Shown piece by piece: positions 29,086-36,967 of a DNA stretch of 61,815 nt. The position numbers were made by a program, and so were the translations under genes. How positions within the stretch are numbered: position 1 is the stretch's first letter; every line of letters begins with the position of its first letter. This DNA comes from JBHOQX01 sp042408595 (lineage in GTDB: Bacteria > Chloroflexota > Chloroflexia > Chloroflexales > Roseiflexaceae). The notes below the pieces were generated by a model, which did no database searches, had not been told where the DNA came from, and saw only the letters and a list, made by a program, of their open reading frames with translations. The stretch lies in the NCBI GenBank assembly GCA_042408595.1, contig JBHOQX010000117.1, positions 1-61,815 on the forward strand. The letters are read 5' to 3'.

Positions 29086-29571
29086 TCACATCCGCTCGCC
29101 ATACACGCGCTTGAGCGCCACGGCGACATGCGGCGGCACCAGCCACGAGACATCCCCATGCAGCGATGCGATCTCGCGCACCGTGCTGGCGCTGAAGAAG
29201 GTGTAGCGGTGATCGGCCATGAACGCCACGAAATCGATGTCCGGCGCCAGCGTCTGGTTGATCTGAGCGAGTTGGAACTCGTGCTCGAAATCGCTGACCG
29301 CCCGCAACCCGCGCACCAGCACCGTCGCGCCGACGCTGCGCGCGTACTCGACCGTCAGCGTCGAGTAGCTGTCCACCCGCACCTTCGGCATGTCGCGCGT
29401 CGCCTCGCGCAGCAGCGCCACCCGCTCCGCGGTGCTGAACAGGAGTTGGCGTTTCGGCTGGTCGAAGACCGCCATGATCACCGTGTCGAACAGGCGCGCG
29501 GCGCGAGCCGCGATATCGAGATGGCCGTTGGTCACCGGATCGAAGCTGCCAGGGTAGACGGCTATCGTCAC
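29086..29571 (-). CDS. coaD: Phosphopantetheine adenylyltransferase
   Basis: The 161-residue enzyme makes dephospho-CoA from 4'-phosphopantetheine and ATP. The nucleotidyltransferase motif appears as YPGSFDPVTNGHLDIAARA. Substrate-binding VLVRGLRAVSDFEHEFQLAQIN and YTFFSASTVREIASLHGDVSWLVP are complete. The start is GTG with GGAGGA 7 nt upstream. It follows rsmD with a 27-bp gap, the order seen in many bacteria. Confidence 0.97.
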   Translation of the reverse strand: MTIAVYPGSFDPVTNGHLDIAARAARLFDTVIMAVFDQPKRQLLFSTAERVALLREATRDMPKVRVDSYSTLTVEYARSVGATVLVRGLRAVSDFEHEFQLAQINQTLAPDIDFVAFMADHRYTFFSASTVREIASLHGDVSWLVPPHVAVALKRVYGERM

Positions 29572-29598
29572 GTCGCAGTCCTCCTCGACGCGGGCAGG

Positions 29599-30159
29599 CT
29601 ACGGGGCCGGGTCTGGTTCGAAGATCGAGAAGCAGGAGTCGCCAAGCCGCCGGAACTTGATCCGGCGCAGCGCGGGATATTGATCGGCCAGGGGGACGCG
29701 GGGCGAGTGCCCGACGACCAGCAGGCCGTCATCGGCAAGCAGCCCCGCCTCCGCCACAGCGCGGATGGTATCGTCGATCGCCGGATCGGCGTAGGGCGGG
29801 TCCATCAGGATTATAGCATACTTCTCCGGGGGGCGTACCGCCGCCAGGAAGCGGCCCACCGGCATGGTGAAGACCTGCGCCCGGTCGCTGAAGCGGGTAT
29901 GGCGCAGGTTTTCCTCGATGACCCGACAGACGTGCGGGCTGCGTTCGACGAAGTCGGCCCAGGCGGCCCCGCGCGAGAGGCACTCGATCCCGAGCGAGCC
30001 GGTGCCGGCGTAGAGATCGAGCACCCGGCCGCGGATCGGCCCGTAGCCCTCGAGCACGGAGAACAGCGCCTCCTTCACCCGGTCGAGCATCGGGCGGGTG
30101 CCGAGGCCCTTGGGCGCCTTGAGCTTGTGCCCCTTGGCGGAGCCGGTGATGACGCGCAT
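29599..30159 (-). CDS. rsmD: 16S rRNA (guanine-N2)-methyltransferase RsmD
   Basis: The 186-residue SAM-dependent methyltransferase modifies G966 of 16S rRNA in E. coli. It starts MRVITGSAKGHKLKAPKG, has RPMLDRVKEALFSVL, the SAM motif VLDLYAGTGSLGIECLSRGA and the catalytic motif DPPYADP. ATG 30159 is preferred to an upstream in-frame codon since the family begins at MRVI. It is 4 nt from the end of the frameshifted arginase-family gene and was probably co-transcribed with it. Confidence 0.96.
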   Translation of the reverse strand: MRVITGSAKGHKLKAPKGLGTRPMLDRVKEALFSVLEGYGPIRGRVLDLYAGTGSLGIECLSRGAAWADFVERSPHVCRVIEENLRHTRFSDRAQVFTMPVGRFLAAVRPPEKYAIILMDPPYADPAIDDTIRAVAEAGLLADDGLLVVGHSPRVPLADQYPALRRIKFRRLGDSCFSIFEPDPAP

Positions 30160-30163
30160 CGGC

Positions 30164-31025
30164 TTACGCTCCCCGCCCGGCGGCCCCGCCGACCGCACCG
30201 ACGATGACCGTCAGCGCTGCTTTCACCGTGCGGCCGTCGTCCTTCTCCGGGTTGACCGCGGTCAGCGCGAGCGCCGCCAGGTTGCCCAGCCCGGCCAGCC
30301 GCCCCGCCAGCACGGCGACATCGGCGGCGCGCGGGCCATCCGGCGCTGCGAAGTCCACGCCCGGCGCATCCTCCGGGTTGACCAGGTCGATGTCGATGTG
30401 CAGGTAGAGTTGGGGCAGGTCCCTCAGGGCCGTCATGGCATCATCCAGCACCGCGCCGCCGACCAGGTCGATCGGCCGGACGAGCATCACCTGCGAATGA
30501 ACCAGGGCGTGCTCAGCCAGCGGATCGAGATCGCGCGGGCCGAGCAGGGCCACGTTGCGCTCCGGGATCGGCGTCAGGCCGACGCGCGCGCGCAGTTCGT
30601 CCAGGCCGCGGCCCACCGCGCAGGCCAGCGGCATCCCGCCCAGGTAGCCGCTTAGGGTCGTCTCCGGCGTGTTGAAGTCGCCGTGGGCGTCGAGCCAGGC
30701 GATGCCGGTCTCCTCCGGGCGGCCCAGGCCGGCCAGCACCCCCAGCGCTGTCAGGCAGTCCCCGCCGAGCACCAGCGGCAGCGCGCCGCGCTCGCGCGCC
30801 ACCGCCACCGCCCGGCCAAGCGCCGCCAGCAGGTCGCCGATCCGCTCCTCGCGCGGCGCGCCTGAATCAATCGGGGATGGTAACCGTCTCGACCGAGACG
30901 ACCTCCGCGCCCAGGGCGGCGAGCCGGTCGGGCAGCCCGGCAGCGAGCAGCGCCGCGGGTGCACGCCCCATCCCGACCTCGCGCCGGTCCTGGCTGTATG
31001 GCACGCCGATGATGGCTATGTCCAC
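30164..31025 (-). pseudogene. Arginase-family gene interrupted by a frameshift
   Basis: Two overlapping frames together encode one ureohydrolase-superfamily protein of about 285 residues. The first part (from GTG 31025, with GGAGGTGA just before it) reads DIAIIGVPYSQDRREVGMGRAP and stops at 30867. The second, in another frame, carries LGGDCLTALGVLAGL, WLDAHGDFNTPETT, GGMPLACAVG and LHIDIDLVNPEDAPG. Removing one C from the CCCC run at 30873-30876 (minus strand) restores a continuous frame. The first metal His is Cys here (GGDC). It may be a true pseudogene, a sequencing error in a homopolymer, or less likely programmed frameshifting. Confidence 0.75.
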
Positions 31026-31038
31026 AGTCACCTCCGCC

Positions 31039-31190
31039 TGAGAAGCCGTCCGCAACCAGGGCGGTTTGGCGGGCGCCGCCCTCCAGGGTTCTTGATGCCA
31101 TCGAACAGTCGGCAGCGGCGCGCCCGACCGCTGGTGGGGCCCGCGGCGCCCAACCCAACGCCCTCCGGCAGCGTTTCAGACAACCTCTGA
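31039..31190. repeat. Dispersed palindromic element, copy D
   Basis: The left end CTGAGAAGCCGTCCGCAAC and right end GTTTCAGACAACCTCTGA (approximate inverted copies of each other) bracket about 150 bp of GC-rich sequence. The right end supplies the last codons and stop of the aminotransferase gene. Confidence 0.65.
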
Positions 31191-32531
31191 CCGACCGCGT
31201 TCAGCAGCAAGATCGTCCACCGCCGCGGCGAAGGCCGCCACCGTCGCGGCGACATCGGCCTCGGTGTGCGCGGCGGAGAGGAAGCCGCTGCGCCCGCGCA
31301 TCCAGTCCACGCCATGATTGACCAGCGCCATCCGCAGCAGCGTGAGGGTCTCGCGGCCGCCGCCGGCCTTCAGTTCGGCCAACGGCAGGTTGTCCGGCAA
31401 CTCACCCGGCGGGAAATCGTGCGCGCTGGCGGCCAGGACATGGAAGATCGAACCGTCGCCGTAGGCCGCCCAGCCGCGCAACCGGCGTTCGCGCAGCACG
31501 TCGTTCAGCCCGGCGACCAGCCGCCGCCCCAGGTCAGCGGCGCGCGCCCCCGGCGCGCCGGTCGCCACCTCGCGCAGCGCGGCCACGCCCGCCGCCGCCG
31601 AGAGCGGGTTGGCGTTGAACGTCCCGTTATGGCGCACTTTTTGCGCCTGGTTCCAGGCCGCATCGCCGAACTGGAGCCGGGCCATGATCGCGGCCCGCCC
31701 GCCGACCGCGCCGCCCGGCAGCCCGCCGCACAGAATCTTCGCCAGGGTCGTCAGATCCGCCGTGACGCCGGCCCGCTGCTGCTCGCCGCCCGGCGCGACG
31801 CGGAAGCCGGTCACCACCTCATCACAGATCAGCAGCACATCGCGGGCGGCGGTCAGCCGGCGCAGTTCCGCTAGAAAGCCCGGCGGCAGCGGCGCCATCC
31901 CGTACGAGGCGCCGGTCGGTTCCAGGATCACCGCGGCGATATCGTCCCGCGCACGCAACATGCATGCCACCGCCTCCAGGTCCGCCGGGAGCGGGATGGT
32001 CGCCTCGAGCAGCGCGCCCGGGATGCCGGCGGGCGGCGTCAGGTCGCCGTCCATGCCGTAGGCCAGGCCGTCGTGCCAGCCGTGGTAGTGGCCGAGGAAG
32101 CGGATAACCGCCGGGCGGCCGGTGAACGCCCGTGCCAGCCGCAGCGCCATGGCGGTCGCCTCGGTGCCGGAGGCAGTGAAGCGCAGCCGTTCGATGCCGG
32201 GGAAGAGCGAGCGCACCAGGTCGCTCCACACGAGGGTCAGTTCGTGCTCTGCACCGTAGTGGGTGCCGCGCTCCATCTGCTGCTGCACGGCGGCGGCGAT
32301 CGCCGGGTGGCTATGGCCGAGCAGCAGCGCGCCGTGGCCCATCCAGTAGTCGATCAACTCCTGGCCGTCCACCGTCCATTTGCGCGCGCCGGCGCTCCGC
32401 TCAACGTAGAGCGGGAAGGGCGGCGCGAAGCGCGCATCGTGCGTCAGCCCGCCCGGCACGAGGCCGCCGGCGCGCTCGAACAGCGCGGCGGAGCGCGGAT
32501 TGCGGCGGCGGTATGTCTCCAGAATGGTCAT
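31176..32531 (-). CDS. Class III PLP aminotransferase (glutamate-1-semialdehyde mutase-like)
   Basis: The 451-residue protein matches the GSA-aminomutase branch of class III aminotransferases: GGLVPGGLTHDARF near the start, DGQELIDYWMGHGALLLGHSHPAI, RFTASGTEATAMALRLARAFTGR, FLGHYHGWHD, DEVVTGFR, and the PLP lysine in TTLAKILCGGLPGGAVGG. Absence of other haem genes nearby leaves open whether it is HemL or a related transaminase. ATG 32531 is the family-like start. The final SEVV and stop codon come from the right end of the dispersed palindromic element. Confidence 0.88.
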   Translation of the reverse strand: MTILETYRRRNPRSAALFERAGGLVPGGLTHDARFAPPFPLYVERSAGARKWTVDGQELIDYWMGHGALLLGHSHPAIAAAVQQQMERGTHYGAEHELTLVWSDLVRSLFPGIERLRFTASGTEATAMALRLARAFTGRPAVIRFLGHYHGWHDGLAYGMDGDLTPPAGIPGALLEATIPLPADLEAVACMLRARDDIAAVILEPTGASYGMAPLPPGFLAELRRLTAARDVLLICDEVVTGFRVAPGGEQQRAGVTADLTTLAKILCGGLPGGAVGGRAAIMARLQFGDAAWNQAQKVRHNGTFNANPLSAAAGVAALREVATGAPGARAADLGRRLVAGLNDVLRERRLRGWAAYGDGSIFHVLAASAHDFPPGELPDNLPLAELKAGGGRETLTLLRMALVNHGVDWMRGRSGFLSAAHTEADVAATVAAFAAAVDDLAAERGRSEVV

Positions 32532-32906
32532 GGGTCGAGTCGTCGGGCAGCTCGCCGCCTGGCGGCGGACGATGGGCGGCGGGCGGATAGCAAGCGCTGG
32601 CCAGCCTGATGGCACAGGGCGGACACAGAACACGAACCGTTTTGGTCCTTCGCCCGTCGTCTTTCATGGCCTGGCGCGTCCCGCCGGCATCAGCGATGTT
32701 TCACCTTCCTGACAGCTTGCGGCGCGAGAAAGCCGACGCGGCGCGGCGTTTGACAGGATGAAACGGGTCGATCGCCCTCCTTGGTTCCGCCGGTGGAGCA
32801 AACGACGATGCGCAAGAGACGGACACCCGCCCTGAACCCGGCCAGACGGCGAGCGACGCCTGCGGCGTATGGTCACCGTTCGTCATCCGCCCTCCGCCTT
32901 GCCGAT
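32532..32906. other. Intergenic region with a long imperfect hairpin
   Basis: 375 bp without a gene. An imperfect inverted repeat spans 32698-32764 (GTTTCACCTTCCTGACAG facing TTTGACAGGATGAAAC), with further GC pairing inside. Short-period gacgg/cgtcg sequence lies on both sides. Confidence 0.5.
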
Positions 32907-33641
32907 TCACATCCCGTAGCTCAGCCGGCGGATGAGCGACGCAGGCAGGCCGGCCTCGCGCATCTGGCGCTGGGTCGTTTCGATATCGTAGGCGACGCGC
33001 CGGAACGTCACCGTTCCGGCGGCGGTGTCGAGGATCGCATAGGCGGCGCGCGGGTCGTGGTTGCGCGGCTGGCCGACACTGCCGGGGTTGATGAAATAGC
33101 GCGCGTCCGGCTGGATCTCCAACACCTCGCCGTCATCCGGCAGGCGCAGGTCGGTACAGGCGCCGGCCGCATCGCCGACGAAGACAAGCGGCATGTGCGA
33201 ATGGCCGACGCAGCAGACCTGCTGCGGGAACAGCGGAAAGTTCTCCTCCGCCTGCGCACTGCTGAGCAAATATTCCCACACCGGCTCGCGCGGGCTGCCA
33301 TGGACGACCAGAAAGCGCTCGTCCACATCGCAGCGGGGCGGCAGGGCAGCCAGCGCTTCGTGGTGCTCCGGCAGCAACTGCTGGCCGTTCCACAAGTTCG
33401 CCGTGCGCGCGTCCGCGTTGAAGTCGCGCAAGTCCAGCGCGCCGATGCACGCCAGGTCGTGATTGCCGGCGATCATCACGTCGCTGAGGGGGCGGATCGC
33501 CGCCATGCACTCGTTCGGGCGCGGGCCGTAGCCGATGGTATCGCCCAGATTCCAGCATTGATCGACCGAGCCAATCGCCGCGAGCACCGTCTCAAGCGCC
33601 GTGTAATTCGAGTGAATGTCCGAGACGATCGCGATACGCAT
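32907..33641 (-). CDS. Metallophosphoesterase (calcineurin-like, YfcE/ApaH superfamily)
   Basis: The 244-residue enzyme contains all metal motifs of the superfamily: IVSDIHSN (D-x-H), NLGDTIGYGPRPNE (GD-x-x-x-x-G), IAGNHD, VCCVGHSHMP and VVHGSPRE (the GHxH-type pair). The YfcE-like family hydrolyses phosphodiesters or phosphomonoesters; the substrate is unknown. It is divergent from the GerMN-protein gene. Confidence 0.9.
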   Translation of the reverse strand: MRIAIVSDIHSNYTALETVLAAIGSVDQCWNLGDTIGYGPRPNECMAAIRPLSDVMIAGNHDLACIGALDLRDFNADARTANLWNGQQLLPEHHEALAALPPRCDVDERFLVVHGSPREPVWEYLLSSAQAEENFPLFPQQVCCVGHSHMPLVFVGDAAGACTDLRLPDDGEVLEIQPDARYFINPGSVGQPRNHDPRAAYAILDTAAGTVTFRRVAYDIETTQRQMREAGLPASLIRRLSYGM

Positions 33642-33685
33642 CGGGCGTTTTTCCGCAGTTGTAAGGTTCCAGTAATCGTGGCCCT

Positions 33686-33714
33686 TTGCAGCGCCAGAAC
33701 GCGGAACGTATAAT
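33686..33714 (+). promoter_or_regulatory. Promoter of the GerMN-protein gene
   Basis: TTGCAG (33686-33691) and a perfect TATAAT (33709-33714) are separated by 17 bp. Transcription should begin near 33721. Confidence 0.65.
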
Positions 33715-33720
33715 TATGCA

Positions 33721-33735
33721 GTGGTATCGTACCAC
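33721..33735. promoter_or_regulatory. Perfect inverted repeat at the transcription start
   Basis: GTGGTA-TCG-TACCAC is a perfect 6-bp palindrome with a 3-bp centre, at the predicted first bases of the transcript. It could be a repressor site or a 5' mRNA hairpin. Confidence 0.5.
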
Positions 33736-33763
33736 CGGGCATCAAGGAGGCCCCGACGCAGCT

Positions 33764-35422
33764 ATGTCAGAACCCATGGGCCATTGCCCGTATCTCGGGC
33801 TGAAACAGAACCGGGCGATCCGCTTCGCCTCGCCGACGCCCGAGCACCGCTGCTACATCAGCGGCGACCCGCTGGAGATCCCGGTCGACCAGGCGAGCCA
33901 CTGCCTGTCCTCGAACCACGTTCGCTGCCCATTATACACAGGTTTAATCCCACCGACAACGAACGCCGGCGTGGTCGCGCCCGCCGTTATCGCCGCGCCG
34001 CAGGCCGCTGCGCCCAGCGGCCTGCGCGGCTGGTTCCGCTCGCTCGCCCCGCGCGACCAGGCGGTCTACGCCCTGATGCTGGCGATCCTCGCCGGCATCA
34101 TCGGCATCTACCTGTTCCTCGGCGTGCAGACACTGCTGGGCCTGGGCGAGGGCGCGGCGCCGACCCCCGGCCTGAGCCAGGCTTCGTCCCGAGGCGCAGC
34201 CCGAGGGGACGAAGGCGCCGCGCCCACCACCGCCGCGCCCGCCACCGCCGCGCCGACGGCCAACCCGCCCACCGCCGTCCCGCCGACACCGACCGACCTG
34301 CCGACCCGCGTGCCGACCGCCCGCCCGACGGAGCGACCGACGACCGCGCCGATCATCCTGCCGCCGACCGCGCTGCCGACCCAGCCGCCGACCGCGCCCC
34401 CGGCCACGGCTGCCCCGACCGCCGCGCCGACCCAGCCGCCGGCCACCGCTGCCCCGACCCAGCCGACGCGCGCGCCCCCGCCCCCGGCGCGGCCACGCCC
34501 CACCGTCACCCCGGTGCCGACGGAGCCGCCCGCCGTCGTCGTGCCGCCGGTGCCCTCGCCGGAGCCTGGCCCGCCGCCACCGCCGCCGGAGAGCGGCAAC
34601 CCGCCGGAAGGCAACGTCTCATCGCAGATCGTGACCCTCTACTTCGCCGACGGCACCGGGACCCTTTTTGTCCCGGTGCAGCGCCGTATACGGGTGGTGA
34701 ACAATCAGGTCGCCACGGCGGCCGTGCGCGAACTGATCGCCGGGCCGCGGCGCGGCCCGCAACCGCTGCTGCTGCCGGATGTCCGGCTGCTCGGGGTGAC
34801 GCCCGACGGGGCCACCGCCCGTGTGAACTTCGACCGCTGGCCGACCGGCCAGGGCGACACGCGCGGCTTCTACGCGACGACCCTCACACTCACCGAGTTT
34901 CCGAGCATTCGCCGCGTGGCGTTCGCGATCAACGGCCAGCCGGTCCGCGTGGACGGCGCGGACGCGCTGACCCGCCCGATCGTGAACCCGCTCAACCCGC
35001 AGGGCCTGCCGGCGGACTACAGCGCGACCGAGTTCCTGCCGCTCTACTTCCCCGCCATCAACGGCGGCTATGATGTGCGCGTGATCCGTATGACACCGAA
35101 GACGAAGCAAACGGCGGAGGCGACGGTGCGCGCGCTGCTCGACGGCCCCGGCGATTACAGCTATGCGCTGCGGCGGGCCGTGCCGCCCGGGACGGAGCTG
35201 CGCGGCATCCGCCTGGAGAACGGCATCGCGATCGTGGACTTTACGCAGCCGTTCGCCGATGCGCCGGATCGCGATGCGGCGGTACGCACCGTGGTGGAGT
35301 CGTTGACGACGCTGAAGACGGTGCGCGGGGTGATCTTCCTGGTGGAAGGGCGCTCCCTGGCAGAGCAGTGGGGCGGGGCCTACGGCGGCGTCTTCGCGCG
35401 GCGATTGGTGAATGAGGAGTGA
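33764..35422 (+). CDS. Membrane protein with Cys-rich N-terminus and two GerMN domains
   Basis: The 552-residue protein has three parts. The N-terminus (about 1-60) holds a four-cysteine motif (GHCPYLGLKQN, HRCYI, HCLSSNHVRCPLY) seen in several Chloroflexota proteins, probably cytoplasmic and perhaps metal-binding. One TM helix follows at about 105-125, then a Thr/Pro/Ala linker of about 150 residues. Two GerMN domains (IVTLYFADGTGTLFVPVQRRI to RVNFD; LPLYFPAINGGYDVRVIRMTP to AIVDF) lie outside. GerMN modules occur in spore-germination and envelope proteins, but no sporulation context is seen. AAGGAGG at 33744-33750 lies 13 nt before the ATG, longer than usual. Confidence 0.85.
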   Translation: MSEPMGHCPYLGLKQNRAIRFASPTPEHRCYISGDPLEIPVDQASHCLSSNHVRCPLYTGLIPPTTNAGVVAPAVIAAPQAAAPSGLRGWFRSLAPRDQAVYALMLAILAGIIGIYLFLGVQTLLGLGEGAAPTPGLSQASSRGAARGDEGAAPTTAAPATAAPTANPPTAVPPTPTDLPTRVPTARPTERPTTAPIILPPTALPTQPPTAPPATAAPTAAPTQPPATAAPTQPTRAPPPPARPRPTVTPVPTEPPAVVVPPVPSPEPGPPPPPPESGNPPEGNVSSQIVTLYFADGTGTLFVPVQRRIRVVNNQVATAAVRELIAGPRRGPQPLLLPDVRLLGVTPDGATARVNFDRWPTGQGDTRGFYATTLTLTEFPSIRRVAFAINGQPVRVDGADALTRPIVNPLNPQGLPADYSATEFLPLYFPAINGGYDVRVIRMTPKTKQTAEATVRALLDGPGDYSYALRRAVPPGTELRGIRLENGIAIVDFTQPFADAPDRDAAVRTVVESLTTLKTVRGVIFLVEGRSLAEQWGGAYGGVFARRLVNEE

Positions 35423-35492
35423 GCAGCGCGGGAGGGAGATCGTCAGCAATCAGACGATCAGACAGTCAGAGGATCGAGATTGACTGACCGTC

Positions 35493-35816
35493 TCATCTCT
35501 GACCATCGGGCGTCTGCTCGCCTTCGTAGGCTGCGTGGCGTTCGCAGGTTGTACACAAGCGCACCGCGCCACTCTCGGCCACGCCCTCGCGCCCGCCGCA
35601 CACCCGGCAGACGCTGAGATTCTCGATGTCGTCGGCGCGCCAGAGCAGCGCCTGCTCGCGTAGCTCCAGCCGGCGGCCCAACGAGAGCACGGCCAGCCGC
35701 ACACAGACCGCCGCCGGAAAGACATCGGTCACGCGCGCGTGCAACCCGCCCGGCCGGTAGTACACCTCATCGCCGATGGCGACGCTGCGCATGCGTGGAT
35801 GTTGCACGATCTTCAT
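35493..35816 (-). CDS. Small SH3-like/zinc-ribbon protein of unknown function
   Basis: The 107-residue protein starts MKIVQHPRMRSVAIGDEVYYRPGGLHARVTDV, a small beta-rich opening like SH3/CarD-type barrels. A zinc ribbon (VCRVCGG, then LCTTCERH) follows in the C-terminal half. No family is recognised. GAGGAA precedes the ATG, which overlaps the upstream stop by 4 nt (ATGA), so it is co-translated with the 91-residue protein. It is the last gene of the rseP-led operon. Confidence 0.65.
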   Translation of the reverse strand: MKIVQHPRMRSVAIGDEVYYRPGGLHARVTDVFPAAVCVRLAVLSLGRRLELREQALLWRADDIENLSVCRVCGGREGVAESGAVRLCTTCERHAAYEGEQTPDGQR

Positions 35817-36088
35817 CGGTTCCTCAGCCGCGCCGCCAGGGCGCGCAATTCCGCCTCGCTCAGGTGAAAGTCGGCCATGTCGGCGAACATGAGTGTGTCG
35901 AGCGCCTCGCGCAGCACGTCCTCATCGGCGGCCGACAGGCGCCGCAGGCCGAGTTCGAGTGCGTAGAACTGGTCGAACGCCCAGTCCGCCAGCGCCGCAT
36001 CACTCAACTGCCCGGCCAGGCGGGCTTCGATCTGCGCCACGACATCGGCGGCGGCCAGCTCCGCGACGTTCGGGTCTACACTCGCCAC
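35813..36088 (-). CDS. Small acidic helical protein of unknown function
   Basis: The 91-residue acidic protein is predicted helical throughout: VAQIEARLAGQLSDAALADWAFDQFYALELGLRRLSAADEDVLREALDTLMFADMADFHLSEAELRALAARL. The WAFDQFYALE core and spacing resemble small immunity or antitoxin-type helical bundles, but that is impression only. ATGA overlap with the next ORF links it to the zinc-ribbon protein. It follows the Cas4-like pair by 70 bp. Confidence 0.65.
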   Translation of the reverse strand: MASVDPNVAELAAADVVAQIEARLAGQLSDAALADWAFDQFYALELGLRRLSAADEDVLREALDTLMFADMADFHLSEAELRALAARLRNR

Positions 36089-36158
36089 GCGTCACTCCCT
36101 CGAACAAGGGCGCAGCGGCGCCAACGCAGATGCCCGCATCCCGGCCCCCTGGCGCAGG

Positions 36159-36671
36159 CTAGACCAGTGAGTCGCCGCACTGGTCGCGGAAGCCGCACCC
36201 CCAGCAGCGGCGGCTGTCGCGATGGCTGCGGGCGCAATCGGCGTACGCCAGCGCCGCGCGCATCTCGTCCAGCAGCGCCAGCACCCGCTCGCGCACCGCT
36301 GGCGTATAATCGAGACGGAAGGTGCGCCCAGCATAGCGCAGCAGGCCATACGGCGGCGCGATGCCCTCCGTCTCTTCGACGAGCAGGCAGTATGCCGCGA
36401 GCTGCATCAGGTCGGATTCGTATGGCTGCGGCGCCCGGCGGCCCGGCTTCACCTCGACCGGAATCGCCCGCCCGCCCAGCTCGATAAGGTAGTCCGGCCT
36501 GCCGGCCAGCCCGAAACGGCGCGAGAACAGCGGCTTCTCGACGGCCCGCCCGTCGGTATCGCGGTAGCGCACCGGCGCCCACGGCAGCCCGGTACGCCGC
36601 CGGAGCGCCGCGGCCCAGACGGCGAGCAGTACGGCGAGCAGCAGCAGCGCAAGCGCGAGCGAGACATTCAT
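36159..36671 (-). CDS. Cas4-like nuclease, C-terminal half with membrane helix
   Basis: The 170-residue protein opens with a membrane helix (about 3-22) and continues with the catalytic half of a Cas4/RecB-type PD-(D/E)xK nuclease: GRPDYLIE (Asp60), PVEVKPGRR (Glu73, Lys75), Gln90 and Tyr94 in DLMQLAAYC, and a C-terminal cysteine set (Cys146, Cys156, Cys159, Cys165) as in the Fe-S-binding end of Cas4. The missing N-terminal Cys/His part is in the preceding ORF, which overlaps by 4 nt. No CRISPR array or cas1/cas2 is present, so a CRISPR role is not supported; DNA end processing at the membrane is possible. Confidence 0.82.
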   Translation of the reverse strand: MNVSLALALLLLAVLLAVWAAALRRRTGLPWAPVRYRDTDGRAVEKPLFSRRFGLAGRPDYLIELGGRAIPVEVKPGRRAPQPYESDLMQLAAYCLLVEETEGIAPPYGLLRYAGRTFRLDYTPAVRERVLALLDEMRAALAYADCARSHRDSRRCWGCGFRDQCGDSLV

Positions 36672-36910
36672 CCGTGGCTCAGGGCAAGCAGCGCCACCGC
36701 AACAAGCGCCAGGAGGACGGCGGCCACAAGCAGCAGCCGGCTGGCGGCCACCGCCCGGCCGTGCGCGGCATGGAGCGCGGCGCCCTGCTCGCGCCGCTCC
36801 GCCCCGACCGGCTCCACCCCGGCGACACGGCGCAGCCACCAGGCGCGGGCGCAGTAGACATACTCGCCCACCTCGCTGGCGCGAAGAAGAGCTGGACGCG
36901 TGTTCGCCAT
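36668..36910 (-). CDS. Cas4-like nuclease, N-terminal half with membrane helix
   Basis: The 80-residue protein reads LRASEVGEYVYCARAWWLRRV, then EQGAALHAAHGRAV: the N-terminal motif of Cas4 proteins with the first Fe-S cysteine (Cys20) and active-site region histidines (47, 50). It ends in a membrane helix (about 58-78). Its stop overlaps the start of the C-terminal half (ATGA). The two would form a helical hairpin in the membrane joining the halves of one nuclease fold. A frameshift from a single ORF is unlikely because both ends have orderly start, stop and helix. Confidence 0.78.
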   Translation of the reverse strand: MANTRPALLRASEVGEYVYCARAWWLRRVAGVEPVGAERREQGAALHAAHGRAVAASRLLLVAAVLLALVAVALLALSHG

Positions 36911-36967
36911 ACCAGCGGCATCCCTTCGTCGCCGGAGCGCGGCGCGCCGCCTGGCCGCCGGGCGGCG

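Noticed and set aside
30867..31025. The arginase N-terminal piece as a separate 52-residue protein
   Set aside because: Its sequence is the ordinary beginning of the arginase-family fold and continues in the next frame.
34200..34600. Apparent DNA repeat in the GerMN-protein gene
   Set aside because: It is the coding sequence of a Thr/Pro/Ala linker; the repetition follows from the protein composition.
36159..36910. CRISPR-Cas locus suggested by the Cas4-like pair
   Set aside because: No direct-repeat array, cas1, cas2 or effector gene is in the window; Cas4-like nucleases also occur outside CRISPR.
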